A DNA stretch of 35,397 nt. Origin: Microbacteriaceae bacterium (lineage in GTDB: Bacteria > Actinomycetota > Actinomycetes > Actinomycetales > Microbacteriaceae). Under the pieces are notes generated by a model, which did not search any database, had not been told where the DNA came from, and saw only the letters and a program-made list of their open reading frames with translations. The stretch lies in NCBI GenBank assembly GCA_023254555.1, contig JALRLI010000002.1, positions 1-35,397 of the forward strand, written 5' to 3'. Within the stretch, counting starts at the first letter, position 1; every line of letters begins with the position of its first letter. A program made the translations under genes and the position numbers. Of this stretch, positions 1-7,857 are shown piece after piece.

Positions 1-297
1 AAAAAAGGTCTCGATGGGCATGTTGTAGCGCAACTGCACAGGAAGACCTGTCTGCCCCTTGCGGCGGCGGTAGGCGATGGTTGACCAGAGGATGAGGCCC
101 CATGTGATCAACCCCACACCGAGCAGCACAACCCAAGAAGAAACCCAGAGGCTGGTGATGCCGTCGGTGAGGTTGGTGATACCAGCCTCACCGGGCAGAA
201 AGCCCCTTTGCTGCTCTGGCGTACACCCGGCCAATGTCAAGCCAACTGTTGCAGCCAGCGGGACGGCGAGCCATTTCATTCGACGATTGGAACGCAC
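1..297 (-). CDS. ctaC: Cytochrome c oxidase subunit II, N-terminal part (runs off window)
   Basis: This is the first 99 codons of the electron-accepting subunit II of the aa3-type oxidase at the cell membrane; the CuA domain lies outside the window. The reading starts with a basic stretch, then a hydrophobic signal ending in the lipobox L-A-G-C (Cys near residue 25), so it is probably a lipoprotein. A short outer segment and one membrane span (about residues 50-75, rich in W, V, L, G) follow, then the basic 'YRRRKG' and the sequence 'LPVQLRYNMPIE' typical of subunit II. I chose GTG at 297 because AAAGG lies 6 bases upstream; ATG at 279 is the alternative. It lies 132 bp downstream of erpA on the same strand. 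Identity rests on family resemblance of the N-terminus only. Confidence 0.82.
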   Translation of the reverse strand, partial: MRSNRRMKWLAVPLAATVGLTLAGCTPEQQRGFLPGEAGITNLTDGITSLWVSSWVVLLGVGLITWGLILWSTIAYRRRKGQTGLPVQLRYNMPIETFF

Positions 298-429
298 CGC
301 AAACCTTTCGAGACGATTCGATGTTCATGGCAACAGCTAATGCTGATGCTTATAGCAACATCTTACCGCTAATGAAGAGGCGTGAGGGACACGAACAGGC
401 GGATTTTGACGCTAAAGTTTGTAAGTTTT

Positions 430-783
430 CTAGCTGAAGCTATCGCCACAGGCGCAGCTCCCCTGCGCGTTGGGATTATCGATTGTAAATCCTTGCTTCT
501 CGATCGTGTCTTCGAAGTCAATCGTTGCTCCATCAAGGTATGGAACGCTCATTTTGTCGACAATTACTTCAACACCGTCGAAATCAACCACAGTGTCATT
601 ATCGAGATATCGCTCATCGAAGAAGAGCTGGTATATCAGCCCTGAGCAGCCGCCCGGCTGAACTGCCACCCGAAGACGCAAATCTTCGCGACCTTCACGA
701 GTGAGCAGAGCGCGCACTTTCTCTGCGGCTCCATCCGTCAACTTCACGCCGTGTGCCGCAGCGGTGTCAATCGCATCTGTCAT
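430..783 (-). CDS. erpA: Iron-sulfur cluster insertion protein ErpA (HesB/IscA family)
   Basis: This A-type carrier delivers Fe-S clusters to apo-proteins in the cytoplasm. The 117-residue protein has the family's three cysteines: one in 'QPGGCSGLIY' (about Cys46) and the C-terminal pair in 'GSCACGD' (about Cys110 and Cys112). Length and the final C-x-C match the family. The start at 783 is preferred over an in-frame start at 813 because GAGGAG lies 6 bases before this ATG. It lies upstream of ctaC on the same strand, an arrangement that fits respiratory-chain maturation, and diverges from the DUF3043 gene. IscA and SufA are close paralogues, so the symbol is a family-level choice. Confidence 0.88.
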   Translation of the reverse strand: MTDAIDTAAAHGVKLTDGAAEKVRALLTREGREDLRLRVAVQPGGCSGLIYQLFFDERYLDNDTVVDFDGVEVIVDKMSVPYLDGATIDFEDTIEKQGFTIDNPNAQGSCACGDSFS

Positions 784-926
784 TACAAGCTCCTCGGTTA
801 CTGTCTCTGACAATAGTAGACGTCGTTACTGCATATTCGCTGGAAAAAATGAATCTCACGGTAGAACTCATTCTCAGCAGGTAAAGTTATCGAGATACTG
901 CAATTCACGCCCAGAAAGAGCCCCCC

Positions 927-1499
927 GTGACCAAAGAGTCAAACGAAGCGAACGTAACCGATATCACTCCTGAGAAACCATCAGGCTTGAAGGGCAAACC
1001 CACCCCCACGCGCAAGCAGTCACAATCGAATCGGGCGCAGCCATTGGTCACGAACACGCGTCGTCCCGTCTCCAGCGCCGACAAAGCCGCGGTTGCTGAT
1101 GCCAGAGAGCGTGCGCGGCAGGGGTATGCGGCGGGCGAAGACAAATTCTTACCTGCCCGCGACAAGGGTCCACAACGCCGGTTCGTGCGTGACTTCGTTG
1201 ACGCGCGCACCAGTCTTGGCGAGTGGATGCTCCCACTGATGATTGTCATCGTGGTCACGACGTTCATCGACAACATGGTCGTCCAGTCGATTAGCCTCTT
1301 CACAATTTGGGGATATCTGGCTGTTTTGATTGTCGATTCGGTTATTCTTGGCACGAAATTGAAGCGTGCACTGATTGCTAAGTTTGGCGCTGAGAAGCTC
1401 CAGCCGGGCTTCCAGTGGTACGCGATTATGCGTTCAATCCAGATACGCAAACTGCGGATGCCAAAGACTCAGGTGAAGCGCGGTCAGTATCCTCGGTAA
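927..1499 (+). CDS. DUF3043 domain membrane protein
   Basis: This 190-residue protein of unknown function is widespread in Actinobacteria. The first ~80 residues are polar, low in hydrophobics and rich in K, P, T and S. The family segment follows ('RDKGPQRRFVRDFVDARTSL'), then two adjacent membrane spans (about residues 100-120 and 125-145) and a basic C-terminal tail ending in repeated K and R. Both termini are probably cytoplasmic. The GTG start at 927 is preceded by AAAGAG. The last 16 bp overlap the end of convergent pyrD. No catalytic motif is visible. Confidence 0.85.
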   Translation: MTKESNEANVTDITPEKPSGLKGKPTPTRKQSQSNRAQPLVTNTRRPVSSADKAAVADARERARQGYAAGEDKFLPARDKGPQRRFVRDFVDARTSLGEWMLPLMIVIVVTTFIDNMVVQSISLFTIWGYLAVLIVDSVILGTKLKRALIAKFGAEKLQPGFQWYAIMRSIQIRKLRMPKTQVKRGQYPR

Positions 1500-2527
1500 C
1501 CGAGTCGCTCAAGCCCGCGATTGATGCGTCTAGCCCAGAGCGGACCCTCGTACAGGAACGCAGTGTAGCCCTGCACTAAGTCTGCTCCGGCTTGTAACCT
1601 CTCCAACACATCTTCTGCAGTGGTGACTCCGCCAACCGAAATGATGCAAAAGTTTCCGTCGAGCCGGTTCCGAAGTTCCTGCAACACTTGAAGCGATCGG
1701 GTCTTGAGCGGGGGCCCCGAAAGTCCTCCCTCTCCAGCTGCCTCAATCAATGACGGGGCAGACTTCAGATTCTCTCGCGAGAGAGTTGTGTTTGTCGCAA
1801 TCACACCAGCCAGTTGAATGCGTGACACGAGGTCGGCAACTTCACCAATTGCGTCATCACTGAGATCTGGCGCGATTTTCACCAGCAGCGGCGTTTGACC
1901 GGCTGCCGCCTTAACCGCAAGGAGCAAGGGTTCAAGTCTTGAGATTTCCTGTAGTCCTCTCAACCCCGGAGTATTCGGGGAGCTCACATTAACCACGAGG
2001 TAATCTGCTACAGGCGCTAAGAGCTCCGTACTCGTGACGTAGTCAGCGATAGCATCTTCGACGTCGACGACTCGGCTCTTGCCGATATTCACACCAATGA
2101 CCGGCCTGCGCTTGGAAAGTCGCGCTTTCTCAATCCTGGGCAGAATCGCTGCCGCACCATCGTTGTTGAACCCCATTCGGTTTACCACTGCTCGATCCGC
2201 GATGAGTCGAAAGAGGCGAGGTTTCTCGTTCCCTGGCTGTGACCGCGCCGTGACCGTCCCAATTTCAATGTGCCCGAAGCCAATGTTGCCCAGGGCCAGC
2301 ACTCCAGTTGCACCCTTGTCAAAGCCAGCGGCAAGTCCGAAAGGGCTTGCAAACTTGAGCCCCAGCGCTTCGACCTCGAGCGATTTGTCAGGCTTGGTGA
2401 ATGCTCGGGCGGCTCCTCCGAAGCCGACCTTAGTCTTCAGCTTGATGGCGTCGAATCCAATGTGATGCGCTCGCTCCGCATCCATGCGAGCAAAAACCAA
2501 GCTGAAGAGAGCGGGATAGAGACGCAT
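1484..2527 (-). CDS. pyrD: Dihydroorotate dehydrogenase (quinone), class 2
   Basis: This enzyme oxidises dihydroorotate to orotate in pyrimidine synthesis and passes electrons to the membrane quinone pool through FMN. The 347-residue length and N-terminal helical extension ('FARMDAERAHHIGF') mark the membrane-associated class 2. Visible motifs are 'GLAAGFDKGA', 'NRMGFNNDG', 'NVSSPNTPGLRGLQ' (catalytic Ser as in class 2), 'LVKIAPDLSD', 'IATNTT' and the C-terminal phosphate-binding 'SVGGV'. Its ATG overlaps the nrdR stop as ATGA, so translation is probably coupled. It is the last gene of hisD-nrdR-pyrD and converges on the DUF3043 gene. Confidence 0.96.
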   Translation of the reverse strand: MRLYPALFSLVFARMDAERAHHIGFDAIKLKTKVGFGGAARAFTKPDKSLEVEALGLKFASPFGLAAGFDKGATGVLALGNIGFGHIEIGTVTARSQPGNEKPRLFRLIADRAVVNRMGFNNDGAAAILPRIEKARLSKRRPVIGVNIGKSRVVDVEDAIADYVTSTELLAPVADYLVVNVSSPNTPGLRGLQEISRLEPLLLAVKAAAGQTPLLVKIAPDLSDDAIGEVADLVSRIQLAGVIATNTTLSRENLKSAPSLIEAAGEGGLSGPPLKTRSLQVLQELRNRLDGNFCIISVGGVTTAEDVLERLQAGADLVQGYTAFLYEGPLWARRINRGLERLGYRGY

Positions 2528-2997
2528 CAGTCACCTTCTTGACGGTCCGCGGAGTGTTCCGCACGGAGTGCAGCAATCGCTGCTTCAAAGTCTTCTAGGG
2601 AGTCAAAAGCCTGGTACACGCTAGCGAAGCGCATGAAGGCAACCTCGTCCAGATCCCTGAGGTGCGGCAGCACTGATAACCCGATGTCGTTGGCGTCAAG
2701 CTGGCTAGCACCGCTTGCACGAAGAGTTTCTTCTACTTGCTGTGCTAGAAGCGCCAGGTCGGTTTCGGTAACTGGCCTGCCTTGACATGCTTTTCTTACC
2801 CCACTCATGACTTTCTCGCGGCTGAACGGTTCAACAACACCGCTGCGTTTAATCACAGTCAAACTTGCCGTTTCGGTGGTGCTGAATCGTCGTCCGCACT
2901 CTGGACACTGACGCCGCCGCCGAATGGCCAGACCGTCGTCCGACGTGCGCGAGTCGATCACGCGCGAGTCTGGATGACGACAAAATGGGCAGTGCAC
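2527..2997 (-). CDS. nrdR: Transcriptional repressor NrdR
   Basis: NrdR is the ATP/dATP-sensing repressor of ribonucleotide reductase genes. The 156-residue protein opens with the zinc ribbon: 'MHCPFC' and 'QCPECGRRF' supply two C-x-x-C pairs. An ATP-cone domain follows, with 'VIKRSGVVEPFSREKV' near residues 48-63 and 'FMRFASVYQAF' at its end. It starts with GTG at 2997, 5 bp after the hisD stop, and its TGA overlaps the pyrD ATG. No ribonucleotide reductase gene is in the window, so its targets lie elsewhere. Confidence 0.96.
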   Translation of the reverse strand: MHCPFCRHPDSRVIDSRTSDDGLAIRRRRQCPECGRRFSTTETASLTVIKRSGVVEPFSREKVMSGVRKACQGRPVTETDLALLAQQVEETLRASGASQLDANDIGLSVLPHLRDLDEVAFMRFASVYQAFDSLEDFEAAIAALRAEHSADRQEGD

Positions 2998-3002
2998 GCG
3001 AA

Positions 3003-4310
3003 TTAATCCTCAAACCGAATCTGCACAGATTCTGCGTGCGCAGGCAGCTCTTCAGCCTCAGCCAATACACTCAGCGGTTCGACAATCTGTCGGAGTGCAC
3101 CGGAATCATAGGCGACGACCTGCTGTGCACGCATGAACGTCTGAGTGCTGAGCCCCGAGGCAAACCTCGCGGTGCCGCCAGTGGGCAACACGTGATTGGA
3201 GCCGCCGATATAGTCTCCGACAGCGACCGGAGTGAATGGCCCAATAAAGATCACACCGGCGTTTTTCACACCGGAAAGTGCTGCGTCAACATTGCGCACA
3301 TGAAGCTCGAGGTGCTCGGGCGCATAGGCATTCACCACTCGGATTCCGAAGTCGAGACTGTCGACCAGGATGATGCGAGACTGCTCACCACTCAGGGCGG
3401 TTTTTACACGCTCACTGTGCTGTGTCAGCGATACTTGTTTTTCAAGCTCAGCAAGCACCGCGCTTGCCAACGGCATCGAATCAGTGACGAGAACAGAAGC
3501 TGCCGCTTCATCGTGTTCAGCCTGGCTGATGAGGTCACTCGCCAAAAATTTAGGGTTGGCATCCGCGTCGGCCAGCACCATGATCTCTGTTGTGCCTGCT
3601 TCCGAGTCGATACCCACCAACCCGTTAACGACCCGCTTTGCTGCCGCGACGAAAATGTTACCTGGTCCGGTCACGATATCGACCTGCTCGAGTTCAATAT
3701 CTGGCACTCCGTAGGCAAACGCGGCGATAGCGCCTGCTCCACCAATTGCATAAATTTCAGTGATGTCGAGAAGTGCCGCCGCGGCGAGAATTGTGGGATG
3801 AACCAATCCACCAAATTCCCGTTGTGCAGGTGATGCGAGCGCAATGTCTGACACGCCTGCGACCTGTGCTGAAACGACGTTCATGATTACCGACGATGGA
3901 TATACCGCCTTCCCGCCAGGGACATAGAGTCCAACGCGGTTCACAGGTACCCAGCGTTGTTCGACTACACCACCACTGGCAATTTCGGTAACCGAGTTTT
4001 TTGGAAGTTGCCCTTCGGAACCGAGTCGAACGCGACGAATCGCCTCACGCATCGCTGTGATCACCTCTGGGTTGGTGGCTTTAAGAGCTGCATTCCTCTG
4101 CTCGAGCGTTATTTTGAGGCTGTGGCCGGTAACTCGATCAAACTTCTCAGCTTGTTCATACAGCGCGTCTACACCCCGTTCAGCGACGTCTGTCACCAGT
4201 TGCTCTACCTGCTCGATTGTTGCGCGCACATCAGTTTTCGGTCGGGGCAGAATTGCCGAAAGCTCGCGGTTGGTGAGACTTTTCGCGCGTAAATCGAGGA
4301 GGTGCATCAT
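3003..4310 (-). CDS. hisD: Histidinol dehydrogenase
   Basis: HisD carries out the last two steps of histidine synthesis, oxidising L-histidinol to L-histidine with two NAD+ and a bound zinc ion. The 435-residue length is normal. Signature parts are 'RVGLYVPGGKAVYPSSVIMN', the NAD-region 'DIVTGPGNIFVAAAKR', 'SQAEHDEAA' (zinc and catalytic residues), 'APEHLELH' and 'GDYIGGSNHVLPTGG'. Two adjacent ATG codons (4310 and 4307) are possible starts; no good Shine-Dalgarno is seen. It heads the minus-strand group with nrdR and pyrD and diverges from pdxK. The rest of the his operon is not here. Confidence 0.96.
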   Translation of the reverse strand: MMHLLDLRAKSLTNRELSAILPRPKTDVRATIEQVEQLVTDVAERGVDALYEQAEKFDRVTGHSLKITLEQRNAALKATNPEVITAMREAIRRVRLGSEGQLPKNSVTEIASGGVVEQRWVPVNRVGLYVPGGKAVYPSSVIMNVVSAQVAGVSDIALASPAQREFGGLVHPTILAAAALLDITEIYAIGGAGAIAAFAYGVPDIELEQVDIVTGPGNIFVAAAKRVVNGLVGIDSEAGTTEIMVLADADANPKFLASDLISQAEHDEAAASVLVTDSMPLASAVLAELEKQVSLTQHSERVKTALSGEQSRIILVDSLDFGIRVVNAYAPEHLELHVRNVDAALSGVKNAGVIFIGPFTPVAVGDYIGGSNHVLPTGGTARFASGLSTQTFMRAQQVVAYDSGALRQIVEPLSVLAEAEELPAHAESVQIRFED

Positions 4311-4395
4311 TTGTCTACGAGTCTATCGCGTGTAATGCGAAGCCATCTTCAGCGAATTGATTTGTGTTTCTGCGCAGGATGGTGAGAATTGAATC

Positions 4396-5196
4396 ATGCC
4401 AAAACTCGCACTCACTATCGCAGGTTCAGAAGCCACAGGTGGCGCAGGCGCCCAGGCCGATTTGAAGACTTTTCAGGAGCAGGGTGTCTACGGAATGATC
4501 GCATTGACATGCATCGTTTCATTCGATCCGGCTCATGGCTGGGGTCACCGATTCGTTCCAGTAGACAAACAGGTGATTGATGATCAGATTGACGCCATCA
4601 CCGGCGCTTATGGCCCTGAGCGATTGGACACGGTAAAAATTGGCATGCTCGGTACGCCCGACACCATCTCCGTAGTGGCGAAGAATCTCAGAGACCGACG
4701 CTTCACCAATGTCGTTCTCGATCCAGTGCTCATCTGCAAAGGGCAGGAGCCAGGCGCTGCACTCGATACCGACAATGCGCTGAAGGCAGAAATTCTCCCG
4801 CTCGCTACTGTCGTGACTCCGAACCATTTTGAAGCTATTCAGCTTTCTGGAGTCGAAGACATCACTTCTGAAGAAGATCTTGTGAATGCAGCGAAGCTCA
4901 TTTTTGACCGATTCGGCGCGACGGTTGTTGCCAAGGGTGGTGTGCGCATCGAGGGTGCAGACGCAGTCGATGTGTTCTATGACGGGAAAACGCTCGAGAT
5001 TCTCCGAGCACCCAAGGTTGGCGAGGTCGCAGTCAGCGGCGCGGGTTGCACACTAGCTGCTGCTATCGCAGCGCAGCTTGCAAAGGGTCACAGTGAGCTG
5101 GACGCTGTTCGTAACGCAAAGGAATTCGTGACGAAGGCAATTATCGAGCGCGTAGCGTCAAACGCCCCATTCGAAGCAGTTTGGCAAGGCGCCTAG
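4396..5196 (+). CDS. pdxK: Pyridoxine/pyridoxal/pyridoxamine kinase, ThiD-like type
   Basis: This 266-residue ribokinase-fold enzyme phosphorylates B6 vitamers in the salvage route to pyridoxal phosphate; related proteins also act on hydroxymethylpyrimidine. The N-terminus 'LTIAGSEATGGAGAQADLKT' and 'FQEQGVYGMIALT' resemble the Bacillus PdxK type strongly. 'VVLDPVLICKG' lies near residue 110, and the C-terminal 'SGAGCTLAAAIAAQLAKG' (about 212-229) holds the anion hole with Gly-Ala-Gly-Cys, where ordinary ribokinases have Gly-x-Gly-Asp. That Cys variant is characteristic of this subgroup. It stands alone on plus between hisD and tRNA-Ala. ThiD is the main alternative name. Confidence 0.85.
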   Translation: MPKLALTIAGSEATGGAGAQADLKTFQEQGVYGMIALTCIVSFDPAHGWGHRFVPVDKQVIDDQIDAITGAYGPERLDTVKIGMLGTPDTISVVAKNLRDRRFTNVVLDPVLICKGQEPGAALDTDNALKAEILPLATVVTPNHFEAIQLSGVEDITSEEDLVNAAKLIFDRFGATVVAKGGVRIEGADAVDVFYDGKTLEILRAPKVGEVAVSGAGCTLAAAIAAQLAKGHSELDAVRNAKEFVTKAIIERVASNAPFEAVWQGA

Positions 5197-5207
5197 TCTC
5201 GTTGTTG

Positions 5208-5280
5208 TGGATCTGAGGGGACTCGAACCCCTGACCCCCTGCATGCCATGCAGGTGCGCTACCAGCTGCGCCACAGACCC
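5208..5280 (-). tRNA. tRNA-Ala (anticodon GGC)
   Basis: A cloverleaf can be drawn by eye on minus. The 7-bp acceptor is GGGTCTG with CAGATCC, including one G-T pair. The anticodon stem CCTGC/GCAGG holds the loop ATGGCAT, giving anticodon GGC. The T-arm is GGGGTTCGAGTCCCC, and the discriminator base is A. CCA is not encoded. It lies 48 bp downstream of rsfS on the same strand. Confidence 0.95.
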
Positions 5281-5288
5281 ATAAGGAA

Positions 5289-5310
5289 GTCGGGCGAATA
5301 CTCACCCGAC
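5289..5310 (-). terminator. Hairpin between rsfS and tRNA-Ala, possible terminator or processing site
   Basis: On minus the RNA can form a 9-bp stem, GUCGGGUGA with UCGCCCGAC (one U-G pair), closing a 4-base loop. It is followed by UUCCUUAU rather than a clean U tract. It ends the nadD-rsfS unit or separates the mRNA from tRNA-Ala. Without a strong U run, termination is uncertain. Confidence 0.45.
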
Positions 5311-5328
5311 AACAAGACGATTCTACAC

Positions 5329-5703
5329 CTATGCGGAGGGTTCCAAACCTCGCTCCAACGCAATTGCAGGACAGTCTTTCCACAGACGTTCCAAATCGTA
5401 ATAAGCACGTTCTTCTTGATGAAACACATGCACGATTATGTCGCCGAAGTCGAGCAAGACCCAGCGACCTTCTCCCCTACCCTCGCGACGCAGCGTTTTC
5501 GTGCCAGCTTGATTGAGTGCATCCTCGATACCGTCTGCAATAGCTTGCACATTTCGTTCCGACCGACCGCTGATCAACAGAAACGCATCAGCCAACGGGA
5601 AGATTTCGGAAACGTCCAAGGCAACAAAATCTTCACCGGATTTCTGCTCACCGGCAGCTACTGCAGTTTGCAGCGCACTCCGCACTCCCTCGTTTATCGT
5701 CAT
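5329..5703 (-). CDS. rsfS: Ribosomal silencing factor RsfS
   Basis: RsfS binds uL14 on the large ribosomal subunit and blocks joining with the small subunit during slow growth. The 124-residue protein matches the family in length and shows 'ALDVSEIFPLADAFLLISG', 'SERNVQAIADGIEDAL' and 'WVLLDFGDIIVHVFHQEERAYYDLERLW' in order. The ATG at 5703 overlaps the stop of the upstream acidic protein (ATGA), which decides the start over an in-frame codon at 5730. It is the third coupled gene after nadD and the acidic protein. Confidence 0.95.
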   Translation of the reverse strand: MTINEGVRSALQTAVAAGEQKSGEDFVALDVSEIFPLADAFLLISGRSERNVQAIADGIEDALNQAGTKTLRREGRGEGRWVLLDFGDIIVHVFHQEERAYYDLERLWKDCPAIALERGLEPSA

Positions 5704-6974
5704 CCAAAGAGTCCTGTGGATACAGCCCACACGACAACGCCGGCAACGACAACTATGACACTACCTGCCGAAATCGCAAGCACCATTGGCAGTTTCTTGT
5801 TCTTCGGTGGAGCGCTCGAAACGATGGCGTTCTTGGAGTCGAGTGCGCTGATTGCTCTCGCAGCAGAAACAGGTTCATTCGTCGACTCGGGCTGCATGTT
5901 GATTTCATGCACGTCGTGTCCGAGTACCGCCGCTTCGTGAGCATCGAGATTATCAATGAGTGCCTCATGGGATCCCGTTTCACCAAGGGATTTAGGAAGC
6001 TCAATCGAACCGGTGATGAATATTTCGCCGGTCTCATTCAGTGAACCCGAGATGTCGGTGGTGTCGGGCATCACAGGCAAAATCAAGGCAGCAGTGTTCG
6101 TCGAAGACGCTGCGCCCTCGTCAGCCACCGCACGCGTGATGAGATCGTCGAACGCCCCAGAGTCTTCGCTGCTCTCAATAGATGTGCTCGGCGTGAACCC
6201 GATAGTGGGTGTTGACTGGGTATCAAAAATCGACCGAGACTCAGGAAGCGGCGAAACCTCAGGGAAGGTGTAGGCCTTGACCTCAGTTTCGGGCTCAGTT
6301 CGGGTTTCTAGGTCGGTTTCGTTCGCGGCGTCAACGGTCTCTGAATCAGCAGCATCAACCGGTTGGGTCGCATCACTAACCGGATCGGAGGATTCGGGTG
6401 CATCCTGACTCGATTGGTGCGATGCTGCTGCAGCCTCGACGGAGTCTGCAGCAACGGAAGCAGCAGCGGTAGTCGCAGCCGCAGCGCCCGCTCGCTTCCA
6501 GGGGAACTTGAATCCTGTCGATTTAGGAGCTGCTACCGGTTTTTCATCAGTTGCAATTTCGTCTATGACATCGTCATCTGTGTCGGGTGCAGTATCGAGC
6601 TCAACATCTTCGACGAACTCTTCGTCAATCTGAACCAGCACTGCAGCCTCCGCAAACGAAGCGTCAGATTTACCCGCTCCTTCTGGTTCAGCAGTGACCT
6701 CCGGTTCCGGACGAACTTCCTCATCAACGACTGATACAGCCTCAGCCGCAGCAGCTTCTGCAAGCCACAGTTCTCGAAGCTGGCGACGCGAGAGCGGTTG
6801 TCCATCTTCGCCAATTATTGGGATGCTCGCCGTTTCAGGCACATTCGCCGGATCGAGCAGAATAATAGGCTCAGAGACAGGATGCGAGTCGTCACTGGCT
6901 TCGGCATCGGCGGATACCCAGCCCTCGCGCTCGCGAAGTTCACGCCTGCTCAGCGTGCGGCCTTCTTCTGTCAT
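5700..6974 (-). CDS. Acidic, low-complexity tail-anchored membrane protein with two SRR-LRE motifs
   Basis: I do not recognise a function. The 424-residue protein begins with a motif that occurs twice: 'RTLSRRELRERE' (about residues 6-17) and 'QPLSRRQLREL' (about 59-69). A long stretch rich in E, D, A, S and T follows, interrupted near residues 155-165 by a short basic-aromatic patch ('FKFPWKRAG') and an Ala run, and looks disordered. Near the C-terminus a basic 'PPKNKKLP' precedes one membrane span of about 25 residues (V, A, G, I), leaving almost no tail. The bulk is therefore predicted cytoplasmic, anchored at its C-terminus. Both ends overlap neighbours as ATGA, so it is translated with nadD and rsfS. 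Similar spacer proteins may occur in relatives, but this needs a search. Confidence 0.8.
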   Translation of the reverse strand: MTEEGRTLSRRELREREGWVSADAEASDDSHPVSEPIILLDPANVPETASIPIIGEDGQPLSRRQLRELWLAEAAAAEAVSVVDEEVRPEPEVTAEPEGAGKSDASFAEAAVLVQIDEEFVEDVELDTAPDTDDDVIDEIATDEKPVAAPKSTGFKFPWKRAGAAAATTAAASVAADSVEAAAASHQSSQDAPESSDPVSDATQPVDAADSETVDAANETDLETRTEPETEVKAYTFPEVSPLPESRSIFDTQSTPTIGFTPSTSIESSEDSGAFDDLITRAVADEGAASSTNTAALILPVMPDTTDISGSLNETGEIFITGSIELPKSLGETGSHEALIDNLDAHEAAVLGHDVHEINMQPESTNEPVSAARAISALDSKNAIVSSAPPKNKKLPMVLAISAGSVIVVVAGVVVWAVSTGLFG

Positions 6975-7564
6975 GAACTACTCCGGTAAAGATTGTTTTT
7001 TGCAATGTATTGCACCACCCCGTCTGGCACCAGGTACCAGATAGGCATTCCCTCGCTAACCCGCTTTCTACAGTCAGTAGAAGAGATTGCGAGTGCAGGA
7101 ATCTCTAGCAAGCTTACGTCGTCGGGGGAAAATTCAGAAATAGCGAGCGGATGACCGGGTCTGGACACCCCAACAAAATGGGCCAACTCCGTCAGATGCG
7201 ACGTGTCTTTCCATGAGCTGAGGTCAGCGAGGGCATCCGCTCCCGTGATGAAGAAAAGCTTCGCTTGTGGGTACTGTTTGTGCAGGTCGGTCAGGGTGTC
7301 AATTGTGTAGGTTGTGCCATTCCTGTCGATGTCCACCCTGCTCACCGCGAACATAGGATTTGCAGCTGTGGCGATCACCGACATCAGGTAACGATCTTCC
7401 GCACTCGCAGTTGCACGTTTATGCCAGGGGTTACCACTCGGCACGAAAATGACGAGGTCGAGGTCGAACTTCTCTGCAACCTCACTTGCAGCAACCAAAT
7501 GCCCATTGTGAATCGGGTCGAAAGTTCCACCCATGACTCCGATGCGCTGCAGTGATTGTGTCAT
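6971..7564 (-). CDS. nadD: Nicotinate-nucleotide adenylyltransferase
   Basis: NadD converts nicotinate mononucleotide and ATP to deamido-NAD in NAD synthesis. The 197-residue protein has the nucleotidyltransferase signature 'GGTFDPIHNGHL' (about residues 12-23) with the H-x-G-H pair, 'FVPSGNPWHK', 'FFITGADALADL', and the C-terminal 'ISSTDCRKRV' corresponding to the family's ISST-x-(I/L)R-x-R motif. Its TGA overlaps the start of the acidic protein. The upstream 66-residue gene ends 42 bp away, with a hairpin in the gap. No good Shine-Dalgarno stands next to the ATG. Confidence 0.95.
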   Translation of the reverse strand: MTQSLQRIGVMGGTFDPIHNGHLVAASEVAEKFDLDLVIFVPSGNPWHKRATASAEDRYLMSVIATAANPMFAVSRVDIDRNGTTYTIDTLTDLHKQYPQAKLFFITGADALADLSSWKDTSHLTELAHFVGVSRPGHPLAISEFSPDDVSLLEIPALAISSTDCRKRVSEGMPIWYLVPDGVVQYIAKNNLYRSSS

Positions 7565-7582
7565 TGCTGAGCCAGAATTCTT

Positions 7583-7599
7583 CCCCTCATGAAGAGGGG
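7583..7599 (-). other. Short perfect hairpin just upstream of nadD
   Basis: Arms CCCCTC and GAGGGG enclose a 5-base loop, 19 bases before the nadD start on minus. There is no U tract, so it does not look like a terminator. It could set mRNA processing or hide a purine-rich patch from ribosomes. Confidence 0.35.
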
Positions 7600-7606
7600 T
7601 GATGAA

Positions 7607-7807
7607 CTAGTGGTTCGAACCCTCGTGCTCGCGAGCGTACTGCTCAGCCTTATCGGCGTGGCGGTTTGCAACATCTCTGAAGCTCCAGAAAACGAGCGCA
7701 ACCGACACGAACACAGTGAGTGCAATCAGACCAAAGACGATAGGAGGAAGTGGGAGTTCGTTAACAACTTCAGCCTCGGTAGCGAGGACGCTCAGTGCGA
7801 GTGACAT
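7607..7807 (-). CDS. Small single-span membrane protein of unknown function
   Basis: This 66-residue protein has a short N-terminal segment ('LATEAEVVNELPLPP'), one strong membrane span ('IVFGLIALTVFVSVALVFW', about residues 23-41) and a charged C-terminal tail rich in R, H, D and E ('SFRDVANRHADKAEQYAREH'). I recognise no function. It sits in the proA-nadD series on the same strand with small gaps (50 bp after proA, 42 bp before nadD), so it is probably co-transcribed. The length, clear span and position support a real gene. Confidence 0.65.
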   Translation of the reverse strand: MSLALSVLATEAEVVNELPLPPIVFGLIALTVFVSVALVFWSFRDVANRHADKAEQYAREHEGSNH

Positions 7808-7857
7808 CTACAATCTCGATTCTTTGATGAGAAACTTACGCTTTATTCTATTCGGTT

